A DNA stretch of 64,000 nucleotides. It comes from Aneurinibacillus sp. REN35 (GTDB taxonomy: Bacteria > Bacillota > Bacilli > Aneurinibacillales > Aneurinibacillaceae). The notes under the pieces are model-generated. The model had not been told where the DNA came from and searched no databases. It saw nothing but the letters and a program-made list of their open reading frames with translations. The translations under genes and the position numbers were made by a program. Position 1 is the first letter of the stretch. Every line of letters begins with the position of its first letter. This document shows positions 24,907-32,804 of this stretch, piece after piece. The stretch spans positions 434,001 through 498,000 of the forward strand of contig NZ_JBFTXJ020000002.1 in the NCBI RefSeq assembly GCF_041379945.2. The letters are read 5' to 3'.

Positions 24907-24973
24907 ATAATCGTCAACATGGTGACTATATCTACAGTACCAGCTGTTTTCATAATCGTCAACATGGTGACTA
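24907..24973. promoter_or_regulatory. Two direct-repeat operator sites upstream of marR
   Basis: Identical 22-base copies at 24907-24928 and 24952-24973, 45 bases apart. Each contains GTCAACATGGTGAC, a near-perfect palindrome (GTCA-n-CATG-n-TGAC). They sit 16 bases and more before the marR start codon. Two dimeric sites on a promoter are typical for MarR autorepression. Confidence 0.7.
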
Positions 24974-25021
24974 ATAAATGTGTTAAAATTAGGACGGCAC
25001 ACAGTATGTGGCCGCCCTTCT

Positions 25022-25786
25022 TCACTCCGCTGTAAAGAAAAATTGTGATTCTTCCCATTCTCTCGTTATAGGATGCAATGATTTCTCGGTGAACATAATA
25101 TTATTATCGTTATCTATGGTGAAGACAGTCATAGCTCGTGTACCATACTCCTCGCTTGCAATAAATAGTGACGAAAGCAAGCGCTCCCATTCTATCCCTA
25201 CACCCGTATCGGGCAACTCCTCTTCCCCTGCTTGCTCAGCATCCGCAAGAATCGTAAATAGCTCTCTTTCCCGTATGCTTTCTTGCTGCATAATGGTGCT
25301 AATTCCCTGAACGCCCTTTCGTACTTTGGGCCACGGCGTATCAAGTACGGCGTTGCTTACACCATGAATACCGGGTGTTACTTCTGTAACTTCATCAAGC
25401 AGTGGTGAGTAATAATACAATCCATTCGTATTTCCCACCAACAGATTAAATCCGTTATACTGTTCCTTGTTCTTTTGGACGAGCGTAAGATAGGCCATCG
25501 GATGTTCCTTACCCATCAAATAATCGCTGACGAGAAAACCGCGCGAAGCCGCATCCGGACGGTTGTGTTCGGGGCTGCGATAATTCGTCAATGCCGCAAA
25601 CCGACCACTGCGTGTAATCCCCATCCACGTGCCGCCTTTTTCCAGATCGCGCCCCGCCAGCACATGAGGAGCATCCTCCCAGAATGCGGCCGGAGCTGTT
25701 GGACGCTGGTAAAATTCGTCACGGTTGCCTGCCAGCACGAGTTTATACCTTGGGTGAGAGCGATAAGAAAATAACAGTAAACACAT
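25022..25786 (-). CDS. NRDE (TANGO2-like) family protein
   Basis: A 254-residue protein named for its N-R-D-E motif, visible in VLAGNRDEFYQRPT. It begins MCLLLFSYRSHPRYKLV, with Cys2 as possible N-terminal nucleophile, and contains GGTWMGITRSGRFAALTNYR. The family includes eukaryotic TANGO2, connected with haem or lipid handling; the bacterial role is not settled. Length is normal. It is followed on the same strand by nothing close, and upstream by an acetyltransferase gene 47 bases away. Confidence 0.88.
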   Translation of the reverse strand: MCLLLFSYRSHPRYKLVLAGNRDEFYQRPTAPAAFWEDAPHVLAGRDLEKGGTWMGITRSGRFAALTNYRSPEHNRPDAASRGFLVSDYLMGKEHPMAYLTLVQKNKEQYNGFNLLVGNTNGLYYYSPLLDEVTEVTPGIHGVSNAVLDTPWPKVRKGVQGISTIMQQESIRERELFTILADAEQAGEEELPDTGVGIEWERLLSSLFIASEEYGTRAMTVFTIDNDNNIMFTEKSLHPITREWEESQFFFTAE

Positions 25787-25832
25787 CGTATGTTTTCTCC
25801 TTTGCCTGTTTCGTATGTATCAGATATGGAAG

Positions 25833-26375
25833 CTATTCGCTCCAATTCTCCTGGGTAAGTGCATAAATCAAGTGATCTTCCCATACGCCATGGATTCGCA
25901 GATAATATTTGGCCAAGCCTTCATAGAGAAAACCGTTTTTTTCTATGACCCGTATCGATGCCTGATTATGCGGCATCACAGCTGCCTGTAGGCGGTGAAG
26001 CTTGGCTTCTTCGAATGCGAAGCGTATAGCACACCGCAGTGCTTCTGTCATGTATCCCCTCCCGTTACAGGCTTGATCAATAAAATACCCGACGGTGCCA
26101 TTCTCCCAGGCACCGCGTACAATGTTACTGATACTTAGACGTCCAATCAGTGTATCTTCTGATGCAAGATAGATTCCAAAGCTATAGCCAATCCCGGCTT
26201 TCTGACGTGCCACTGCTTCTTCAATCAAGATGCGCTGCCCGGCAATTGTAAAATATGTATCCGGTCGAATCGGTTCAAATGGTTGCAGAAAACTTCGATT
26301 TCGCAGGCAGAGGTCTAGTATCGCTTCTGTGTCCGCTTCCTCAATCAGACGCAAATAAATAGAAGGTCCCGACAT
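25833..26375 (-). CDS. GNAT N-acetyltransferase, RimJ/RimL type
   Basis: A 180-residue acetyltransferase. The acetyl-CoA-binding motif is Q-A-C-N-G-R-G-Y-M-T-E-A, followed by FAFEEAKLHRLQAAVMPHNQASIRVIEKNGFLYEG, the RimJ-like signature. Proteins of this type acetylate N-termini of ribosomal proteins or small amines. The ATG at 26375 starts MSGPSIYLRL; an upstream frame of 13 codons lacks a ribosome site. The gene lies 38 bases after the nuclease gene on the same strand. Confidence 0.86.
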   Translation of the reverse strand: MSGPSIYLRLIEEADTEAILDLCLRNRSFLQPFEPIRPDTYFTIAGQRILIEEAVARQKAGIGYSFGIYLASEDTLIGRLSISNIVRGAWENGTVGYFIDQACNGRGYMTEALRCAIRFAFEEAKLHRLQAAVMPHNQASIRVIEKNGFLYEGLAKYYLRIHGVWEDHLIYALTQENWSE

Positions 26376-26413
26376 GCGCAACTCAATCCTTTCTATGTGA
26401 TTATAGGACGGCA

Positions 26414-27343
26414 CTACTGTTTTTCGGGGCAGATCTGTCGGAAGTTACACATCCGACAGACAGAATCCGCACTCGCACCAGCAAACTTTTCAATGGGAAG
26501 CGGCCGATTATAATACGTATCCGCCAGATAGCTTCGCATGCTTTGCAGGCTTGCCCTGATTTTATGTCGTACCAACTCAAGGTTATCTTCTGTCGGTACG
26601 CTGCGTACGCACTGTCCATCCAGCAGGTATTCTGTCCGAACTTCGATAAGGGAAAGCGGTACACCGTAATATTCGTGAAGATACAGAGCATAGAGCCAGA
26701 GCTGTTCTTCGTTTTTCTCCGCTATTTTTCCTGTTTTCCAGTCCGCGATTACATACGTTCCATCTGCTCGTCGATAGAGTGCATCAAGCTTGACATAGAT
26801 TTTCTCATCATCCACGATAAAATCGTTGAGTTTCTCTACTTCCAGCAGAGTGACATGTTCAATATCCTGCATCTCCTGTAAACTTTCACTTGTAAGTAGA
26901 TGCTCTACACAACCAGTAATTCGAGCACTGACTGCTTCGATGCGGTCATGCGGCAGTTCCCCTTCGTAATACATCTCGTGAAGCATTGTGTATTGCTTCG
27001 GATATCCCCACCATTCCTCTCGCTTTTTTGATTCTTGATAGGCACTGTTTAACATGCGTCGTATGTATGTAATGATGGTATCCGGTGTCGGATATGCCTG
27101 TTTGGTTTCATGTAGGGCGATAAGCTTCTGTGCGGCGGTATGCACGGCGTCTCCAAGCACCAAATATAGATTGGTTAGCTTTTTCAGACGATAGGCGGTC
27201 TGCGCTTCCTGCGACGCGGTCAGTAGCCATCCTCCGTGAGACATATAATAATGATAAAAATATTGCCTTTTGCAGGAATGAAACATCTGATCACGCGACA
27301 GGGACCACGACCACTGCGGGTACGGCTGTGTATGATAGGACAT
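26414..27343 (-). CDS. Stand-alone PD-(D/E)XK nuclease with Fe-S cluster cysteines (AddB/Cas4-like)
   Basis: A 309-residue nuclease of the PDDEXK_1/RecB type. The core is KLDALYRR..VIADWKTGK (about 190-215) with catalytic Asp and Asp-x-Lys, then EEQLWLYALYLHEYY, the Q-x3-Y helix of RecB nucleases. One Cys near the N-terminus (FHSCKRQYFYHYY) and three at the C-terminus (CRMCNFRQIC) form the iron-sulphur staple known from AddB and Cas4. No helicase, Cas or phage gene is beside it. It probably acts on DNA ends, but the partner is unknown. GGAG lies seven bases before the ATG. Confidence 0.86.
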   Translation of the reverse strand: MSYHTQPYPQWSWSLSRDQMFHSCKRQYFYHYYMSHGGWLLTASQEAQTAYRLKKLTNLYLVLGDAVHTAAQKLIALHETKQAYPTPDTIITYIRRMLNSAYQESKKREEWWGYPKQYTMLHEMYYEGELPHDRIEAVSARITGCVEHLLTSESLQEMQDIEHVTLLEVEKLNDFIVDDEKIYVKLDALYRRADGTYVIADWKTGKIAEKNEEQLWLYALYLHEYYGVPLSLIEVRTEYLLDGQCVRSVPTEDNLELVRHKIRASLQSMRSYLADTYYNRPLPIEKFAGASADSVCRMCNFRQICPEKQ

Positions 27344-27790
27344 AGGCACTCTCCTCTCATTTGCCAATCTCGCCTTTTGTATCCTGTATTCTCAGTATAA
27401 TACAAAGTACCACCACAGCTACAGACTGAAGGTTATGTAATCATATAGTATGGCATAAAAAGAAAAAGAATCGGATACTAACTCGTTCTCTTGTTACTAA
27501 AATAAACATATGTTTAAAAATTAAACGTATTTTGTTTCGATATGAAACGGAATAATTGTTTATTTATAAAACAATATTTTTGAGCATTTGTTAAGGTTGA
27601 TGATGTAGGTTTCTTTGATGTGCCCAAAGTAAAAAGTAAATAAGCCATAGCAGTGTTCAAGCATCTTACTTAGTCAAAGTTATCCAGCATAAAGATGATC
27701 CCTCCCCTGTCAAATAAGCATAGACGATAAGCCAAGCCGTATATACAGCCTGTATTCACTATGTAGTGGATGCAGGCTGTTTTGTGTTGG
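27344..27790. other. Gene-free 450-bp stretch
   Basis: AT-rich with many TTTAAA/AATAAA runs. No reading frame with a ribosome site on either strand. It should hold the promoter of the nuclease gene at its left. At its right is a hairpin at 27745-27780 (ACAGCCTG with CAGGCTGT, inner CACT/AGTG) that probably terminates the following acetyltransferase gene. Confidence 0.55.
27745..27785. terminator. Terminator downstream of acetyltransferase
   Basis: ACAGCCTG at 27745-27752 pairs with CAGGCTGT at 27773-27780, with an inner CACT/AGTG helix. The plus-strand tail is TTTTGTG. Confidence 0.6.
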
Positions 27791-28375
27791 TTATTTTTTT
27801 AAGAGGTGCTGCAGTCTTACTTTAACTGCATCCCATTCCTGAGCAATAATACTGTAGTAAACCGAATCACGAATGTAGCCATCGGGTAAAATGCGGTGAT
27901 TTCGCCGTACACCCTCTTTGACGGCTCCTAGTCTTTCAATGGCACGCTGGGAACGGATGTTGCGGGCATCTGTTTTAAATTCTACGCGTATGGTTGATAA
28001 GGTCCCAAAGCAATGGTGCAGCAGCAAATATTTGCATTCGGTGTTAATAGAAGTACGCCAAACAGTTGGATGATACCATGTCCATCCAATTTCAAGCGTA
28101 CGATTAGCCTGAGAGACGTTCAAAAACCGGCTGCTTCCTACAATCTTTCCTGTATTCTGATCAACAATGACAAACGGAAATTCTTCGCCCCGCCCTCTAG
28201 CAGCCAGTGCCTCATCCACAAGCCGCTTCATATCATTCATTGTCTCTATCTTATACGGCATATAGGTCCATATTTGCGCATTGTTTCCAGCTTCAAATAG
28301 TCCTTCCATATGATCCGTGTGCATTGGTACAAGCTTAGCGCGCCTCCCGGTTAATTCAGTTATCATGCAATCCAA
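27791..28375 (-). CDS. GNAT N-acetyltransferase, RimJ/RimL-like
   Basis: A 194-residue acetyltransferase starting (L)DCMITELTGRRAKLVPM. It has GRGEEFPFVIVDQNTGKIVGSSRF, LEIGWTWYHPTVWRTSIN where acetyl-CoA binds, and NIRSQRAIERLGAVKEGVRRNH, the usual acetyltransferase ending. A TTG at 28375 lies seven bases after AAGGAGG and is preferred; the ATG at 28366 is 16 bases away. It is divergent from the MocR regulator with about 140 bases between them and is the likely target of that regulator. Confidence 0.83.
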   Translation of the reverse strand: MDCMITELTGRRAKLVPMHTDHMEGLFEAGNNAQIWTYMPYKIETMNDMKRLVDEALAARGRGEEFPFVIVDQNTGKIVGSSRFLNVSQANRTLEIGWTWYHPTVWRTSINTECKYLLLHHCFGTLSTIRVEFKTDARNIRSQRAIERLGAVKEGVRRNHRILPDGYIRDSVYYSIIAQEWDAVKVRLQHLLKK

Positions 28376-28462
28376 AGCCCTTCCTCCTTCTTCCTTCGTT
28401 TTCTGTATTTTTTTCAAAGTTTCCTGTATTCTCAGTATAAAGAAATCATTGGCCTCATAAAA

Positions 28463-28494
28463 AGTGCCAGTTTCTTTGTTTTTTATAGTGCCAG
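28463..28494 (+). promoter_or_regulatory. Direct-repeat operator candidate for MocR regulator
   Basis: AGTGCCAG at 28463-28470 and again at 28487-28494, 24 bases start to start, ending 23 bases before the regulator start codon. MocR/GabR proteins bind direct repeats in their divergent promoters. The second MocR promoter in this window has a related pair at the same spacing. Confidence 0.5.
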
Positions 28495-28517
28495 ATTGAG
28501 ATGGAAGGTGAAGAGGC

Positions 28518-29933
28518 ATGCTGGAGTTGACGCCTGCATTGGATAGCAGTAAGGAAGAGCCGCTCTACATCCAATTGTACGAATATATTCGAGGAGAAAT
28601 ACAAAACGGAAACATAACACCCAAAAGCAAGTTACCCTCTCAGCGCAAATTAGCCGATTATTTAAAGGTCAGCCGCAATACAATTGACGCTGCGTACCAG
28701 CAGCTGCTAGCGGAAGGGTACATTCAAAGCGAAGCACGAAGGGGCCTTTTCGTTGTAGAGTTAAAGCATGAGCTTTTTACAACAAGCGGTAACGAGAAGA
28801 ATACGATCGTGCGCGAGAAGCATAGCGCATGGGACAAGCAGTCGCCGAGCATCCGTTATGATTTTAGTCAAGGTCACATCGATCTTGTTCATTTTCCGTA
28901 TGAGATATGGCGTAAATTAACTGCACACACTCTCTATGCTGATCACAGCCACCTGTTTCTTAGCGGTGATCCCCAGGGAGAGTTTCCCTTGCGTAGTCAC
29001 ATTGCCGAATATCTTTATGAATCCAGAGGCGTTCGATGCACGGCCGAGCACATTGTAATCGGTGCAGGAACACAGTACTTGCTTAGCCTTCTGTGCTCCA
29101 TGATTGAAAAAGACATATCGTATGCTTTAGAGGAGCCTGGCTTTCATCGGGTACGATTTGTGTTAAAGGATTGCGGCATTGAAGTGAAGTCGATCCCGCT
29201 TGATAAAAAGGGCATCCGTGTTGCCGAATTAAGAAAAAGCGAAGCGGGCGTTGCGTATGTGACACCTTCTCACCAATTTCCTAGCGGCACGATTATGCCG
29301 ATATCTAGACGGATGGAATTAATTGAGTGGGCAGAAGAAAATAACGGGATGATTATCGAGGATGACTATGATGGTGAGTTTCGTTACCAGGGAAAGCCGA
29401 TTCCTTCTCTCCAAGGACTTGATCCGCATGGCAACGTGGTGTATCTAGGTACGTTTTCTAAATCGCTGATTCCCTCGATCCGCTTAAGCTATATGGTTTT
29501 ACCATCGGCGCTGCTGGCGTGCTATCGCGAGCGGCATATGCTGTATAAACAAACGGTATCACGGCTTCATCAGCACACCCTGTCACTTTTTATGGAGCAG
29601 GGCCACTGGGGGCGGCATATTAACCGTATGCGTACTATTTATAAAAAACGGCGGGCCACGCTGCTTTTCGCCATTCGCAATATTATGGGAGAACACATCC
29701 GTATTATTGGGGCAGATGCAGGCCTGCATGTTTTATTGGAACCAAGCAATGGAATGTCTGAGATGGAGCTGATTGCTTCAGCCGAACGAGAAGGAGTGAA
29801 AGTCTATCCTGTCTCAATCTACTATGACACCCCTCCCCCATTCCTGAAACCAAGAGTTCTGCTTGGCTTTGGCGGATTGGAAGAGAATGCGATACAGGAA
29901 GGGATTCGCTTACTCCACCGTGCTTGGTTTTAG
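28518..29933 (+). CDS. MocR/GabR family transcriptional regulator
   Basis: A 471-residue fusion of a GntR winged helix (about 10-80: LPSQRKLADYLKVSRNTIDAAYQQL) with a fold-type I aminotransferase domain (about 110-470). PLP-binding parts are visible: GAGTQYLL, YVTPSHQFPSGT, IIEDDYDGEFRY and the Schiff-base Lys in GTFSKSLIPSIRL. Family members such as GabR and PdxR sense PLP with an amino compound and bind direct repeats. It is divergent from the acetyltransferase gene. GGAAGG precedes the ATG. A close paralogue lies at 45260-46693. Confidence 0.92.
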   Translation: MLELTPALDSSKEEPLYIQLYEYIRGEIQNGNITPKSKLPSQRKLADYLKVSRNTIDAAYQQLLAEGYIQSEARRGLFVVELKHELFTTSGNEKNTIVREKHSAWDKQSPSIRYDFSQGHIDLVHFPYEIWRKLTAHTLYADHSHLFLSGDPQGEFPLRSHIAEYLYESRGVRCTAEHIVIGAGTQYLLSLLCSMIEKDISYALEEPGFHRVRFVLKDCGIEVKSIPLDKKGIRVAELRKSEAGVAYVTPSHQFPSGTIMPISRRMELIEWAEENNGMIIEDDYDGEFRYQGKPIPSLQGLDPHGNVVYLGTFSKSLIPSIRLSYMVLPSALLACYRERHMLYKQTVSRLHQHTLSLFMEQGHWGRHINRMRTIYKKRRATLLFAIRNIMGEHIRIIGADAGLHVLLEPSNGMSEMELIASAEREGVKVYPVSIYYDTPPPFLKPRVLLGFGGLEENAIQEGIRLLHRAWF

Positions 29934-29946
29934 TAACTTCATATTT

Positions 29947-30918
29947 TTATAAGTCCTCTAACATAGAATCCGAGACATCAAAATCGCCGACGATTTGACT
30001 TGAGATGGTATCGATTCTCCTTAGATCCTCTTCAGTTAGTGTAATTTCCAATGCTTTGATGTTCTCGTGCAGATAGCGCCTTCTTTTCGTACCGGGGATT
30101 GGAACAATATCATCGCCTTGCATGATCACCCAGGCAAGAGCGATCTGAGAAGCTGCTGCCCCCTTCTCTTTTGCAATCTGTTCAAGCTCTAACACAAGTT
30201 CAAGATTTTTCTTGAAGTTTTGACCTTGGAATCGTGTAAAGGAACGCCTGATATCATCTAAAGCAAAATCTTCATAGCGTGTAATCTGCCCTGTGAGAAA
30301 TCCTTTTCCAAGCGGGCTATACGGTACAATACCAATTCCGAGCTTGCGTGTAGTTGGCAGTACGGATTCAATTTCACGGCTCCATAAAGAATACTCTGAT
30401 TGTAACGCTGTAATTGGATGAATGTCATTGGCGCGAACGACGTCATCCGCTTCTACATTAGAGAGCCCGAGAAAGCGAACCTTCCCCTCTTTGACCAATT
30501 CACTCATAGCTCCTATCGTTTCTTCAATCGGAACAGCAGGATCAGGCATGTGTTGATAATACAGATCAATGTAGTCCATACCAAGTCTGCGTAGGCTTCC
30601 TTCGATCGCTTCTCTTACATATTCGGGACGGCCATTCATTCCAAGTATCGACCCTTGCTTATCACGGACAACGCCAAACTTGGTAGCAACAATAGCTTGA
30701 GAACGCCGATCTTTTAACGCTTTGCCTATGAGGGTTTCATTCGATCCGTTAATCCCGTACATATCCGCTGTATCAAAGAAATTTACCCCAGAATCCAATG
30801 CCGAGTGAATGGTTGCAATGGATTCGTTCTCATCTATGGCGCCATAGAATTCTGACATTCCCATACATCCAAGCCCGAGTGCTGAGACTTCTAACTGCCC
30901 AATCTTTCGTTTTTGCAA
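29947..30918 (-). CDS. Aldo/keto reductase
   Basis: A 323-residue NADPH-dependent reductase of the AKR13-like group. The catalytic tetrad is visible: Asp in FFDTADMYG with its Tyr, Lys in VATKFG and His in LYYQHMPDP. The C-terminal [15 protein letters not shown]-type segment binds the cofactor phosphate. The best start is TTG at 30918, seven bases after AAGGAG, giving (M)[16 protein letters not shown]. The ATG codons six and more bases earlier overlap the ribosome site. Substrate unknown. Single gene, tail to tail with the MocR regulator. Confidence 0.9.
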   Translation of the reverse strand: MQKRKIGQLEVSALGLGCMGMSEFYGAIDENESIATIHSALDSGVNFFDTADMYGINGSNETLIGKALKDRRSQAIVATKFGVVRDKQGSILGMNGRPEYVREAIEGSLRRLGMDYIDLYYQHMPDPAVPIEETIGAMSELVKEGKVRFLGLSNVEADDVVRANDIHPITALQSEYSLWSREIESVLPTTRKLGIGIVPYSPLGKGFLTGQITRYEDFALDDIRRSFTRFQGQNFKKNLELVLELEQIAKEKGAAASQIALAWVIMQGDDIVPIPGTKRRRYLHENIKALEITLTEEDLRRIDTISSQIVGDFDVSDSMLEDL

Positions 30919-31246
30919 AGTCATTCTCCTTATCATGTTTGGTTTTTTATGGAGGAGGTCTTATATGAGACATAAAAAATATATGGGAAAAACCAAAAAA
31001 AGAATAGACTTTTTCTTTAGAATAAGGTAGTCTGATGATAAGTTATGCCAATGTGAATTTATTACAATATACATACGTTATGATATAAGTAAAAGGCCCT
31101 GCAGCGCTTAACTGAACGCTGCAGGGCCCTTTTGGTATAGATAACTCTTGTAGGCTTTCTGCCAAGAAAGCCTTTACTTGTCTAAGTAGAATTCTTGTAT
31201 TAACGCGACTTGCAGACACACTGTGAGATTACTATATATTCAAACA
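30919..31246. other. Intergenic stretch with two hairpins
   Basis: No gene. It contains the upstream region of the aldo/keto reductase, then a strong hairpin at 31091-31133 (AAAAGGCCCTGCAGCG against CGCTGCAGGGCCCTTTT, one bulged base) and a second at 31152-31173 (AGGCTTTC against GAAAGCCT). These end the tail-collar gene on the minus strand, and the first may act in both directions. Confidence 0.65.
31091..31133. terminator. Strong terminator
   Basis: A 16-base stem, AAAAGGCCCTGCAGCG with CGCTGCAGGGCCCTTTT, loop of eleven bases. Confidence 0.85.
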
Positions 31247-31834
31247 TTAGGGGCGCTGTGGATACAGCCCATTTACACAAATGATGTAATTGATAACTTG
31301 GTACGGCTGTACATTATTGAACGGTTGGCCAGTGCCGGCTACCGACGTCGTTCCACTGACCGCAGCTGTCGAGCTCATTGTTGCCGTCATCATCGTAGGC
31401 GCATTCGTGTTATAAATGTTCGCCACGTCACCTGTTGAGTCTTTGGCCACCGAAAGACTTGTGTTCGCAGCAGGCGTATTGGTCGTCGGTGCATCAGTAT
31501 TCGCAGGTGCTCCAATGTTTACATGTACGTTTCCAGAGAAAGTATGGTTGTGTGCTGGAAGCTGGGTGGTGGTAAGCGTTGTTTTCTCAGTACCTCCTTG
31601 ACTACCAATGACAAAGTTAGTGCCACCTGGTTGCTGCCCCATCCCAACAGGAACCCGGCCACGCAAGTCCGGCAAATTAAAAGTAGTGGTGGCATTGCCA
31701 CCGTACGTGACGCCAATCAAGGAATACAATACTTGATATTGTTGTATGTTTAATGCTCGACCGTCACATGGCAACCAATCCACTGGTGCCCAGTTTAATG
31801 CCCACGGCAAAATCGTCCCAACATAAGCTTCCAT
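31247..31834 (-). CDS. Tail-collar domain protein (MdpB-like, microcystin-dependent protein family)
   Basis: A 195-residue protein. It begins with the tail-collar fold: YVGTILPWALNWAPVDWLPCDGR, YSLIGVTYGGNATTTFNLPDLRGR and TTQLPAHNHTFSG. A Thr/Asn/Ala-rich middle (about 105-165) and a closing NYIICVNGLYPQ follow. In phage the fold is at the tail-fibre tip; cellular MdpB-like proteins are of unknown function and often come in tandem. Here there is only one, with no phage gene nearby. GGGGATGAG precedes the ATG. Confidence 0.85.
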   Translation of the reverse strand: MEAYVGTILPWALNWAPVDWLPCDGRALNIQQYQVLYSLIGVTYGGNATTTFNLPDLRGRVPVGMGQQPGGTNFVIGSQGGTEKTTLTTTQLPAHNHTFSGNVHVNIGAPANTDAPTTNTPAANTSLSVAKDSTGDVANIYNTNAPTMMTATMSSTAAVSGTTSVAGTGQPFNNVQPYQVINYIICVNGLYPQRP

Positions 31835-32151
31835 TTTTACTCATCCCCTTTTTAAACTAAAGTAGCCACATAAAAATAAAATATAGCCTTTTAAAAATAT
31901 ACAAATCTATCCTATTACACCCCGTTCATGAAATTTGCTTAGCATAGACGCTTGTTGCATATTCTTTTAGCTATTCCTTCATCTTATCAACTTGTTCTAA
32001 ACATTTTCTGAACAAATGATAAAATCCTATACATGACACTCTCAATTCCATTGCGCAGACTTTAGATGTTACACTTAAGTATTGAATCTATGGCTATTTT
32101 TCAGAGGTTTTTTGTGCTTCTTTTTCGATATGGGCGTGATCTTTCATCGCG
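31835..32151. other. Intergenic stretch without gene
   Basis: AT-rich; it holds the upstream region of the tail-collar gene. A short open stretch on the minus strand just after the LysE stop could encode MKDHAHIEKEAQKTSEK but has no ribosome site. No clear terminator was found for LysE. Confidence 0.5.
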
Positions 32152-32778
32152 TCATCGACTTTGAAAGGCAACTTTTAGACCGAGTCCAATATAGATGGCG
32201 CCCACAATTTTGCCGCTCCAGCGGCCAAGCCAGGATATTCGCTTGACCAACCGCCCCAGCATGCGAACGCTCACCGCAATAAAGGTTGTATAAACCACAC
32301 CTAGCAGCGAAAAGAGCAAGCCGAGGATTAGGAATTGAAGAAAGGCAGCCCCTTGTTCCGGATGCACAAACTGCGGCAAAAAGGCTAAAAAGAAAAGAGC
32401 GGTTTTTGGATTAAGTACTTCCACTACAATTGCCTGGCGATACGTCTGCAGCGCTGTTGCAGGAGAAACAGTGGAGAGTTGCGGGTCCACGGGCTTTTCC
32501 AATATCGCACGAATGCCGAGGTAAAGAAGATAAGCAGCCCCAGCAAATTTGACAAAGTTGAAAGCGAGCGCAGATGTCATCAAAATGGCAGAAAGACCTA
32601 CTGCCGCAAATAAAGTATGAATAAAATCACCGGTCGCGATGCCAAGACCGGCCATCACCCCTGCTTTTCTCCCCCCTTGAACGGTACGGGTGGCAGTAAG
32701 CAGAACCGCAGGCCCCGGTATTAAAAATAACCCAAGCACGATAAGTATAAAAGTGCTCAAGGTAGAAAGAGTAAACAT
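32152..32778 (-). CDS. LysE/RhtB family amino acid exporter
   Basis: A 208-residue protein with six membrane helices. The family signature is PGPAVLLTATRTVQGGRKAGVMAGLGIATGDFIHTL (about 21-57), followed by AYLLYLGIRAI and FLPQFVHP. These proteins export lysine, threonine, homoserine or other amino acids. It lies 26 bases after the PrpR-like regulator gene on the same strand, so an operon is likely, and export of the compound sensed by that regulator is a reasonable guess. GGGGGAAT precedes the ATG. Confidence 0.88.
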   Translation of the reverse strand: MFTLSTLSTFILIVLGLFLIPGPAVLLTATRTVQGGRKAGVMAGLGIATGDFIHTLFAAVGLSAILMTSALAFNFVKFAGAAYLLYLGIRAILEKPVDPQLSTVSPATALQTYRQAIVVEVLNPKTALFFLAFLPQFVHPEQGAAFLQFLILGLLFSLLGVVYTTFIAVSVRMLGRLVKRISWLGRWSGKIVGAIYIGLGLKVAFQSR

Positions 32779-32804
32779 TGTATTCCCCCTATTGTATGGT
32801 TAGT

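Noticed and set aside
26414-27343. Cas4 of a CRISPR locus
   Set aside because: No repeats, cas1, cas2 or other cas genes in the window; the protein is also longer than typical Cas4.
31247-31834. Prophage
   Set aside because: Only one tail-collar-like protein; no capsid, terminase, integrase or lysis gene in the neighbourhood.
32080-32151. Short frame coding MKDHAHIEKEAQKTSEK after the LysE stop
   Set aside because: Protein-like, but there is no ribosome site and no frame connection to LysE. Too short to support.
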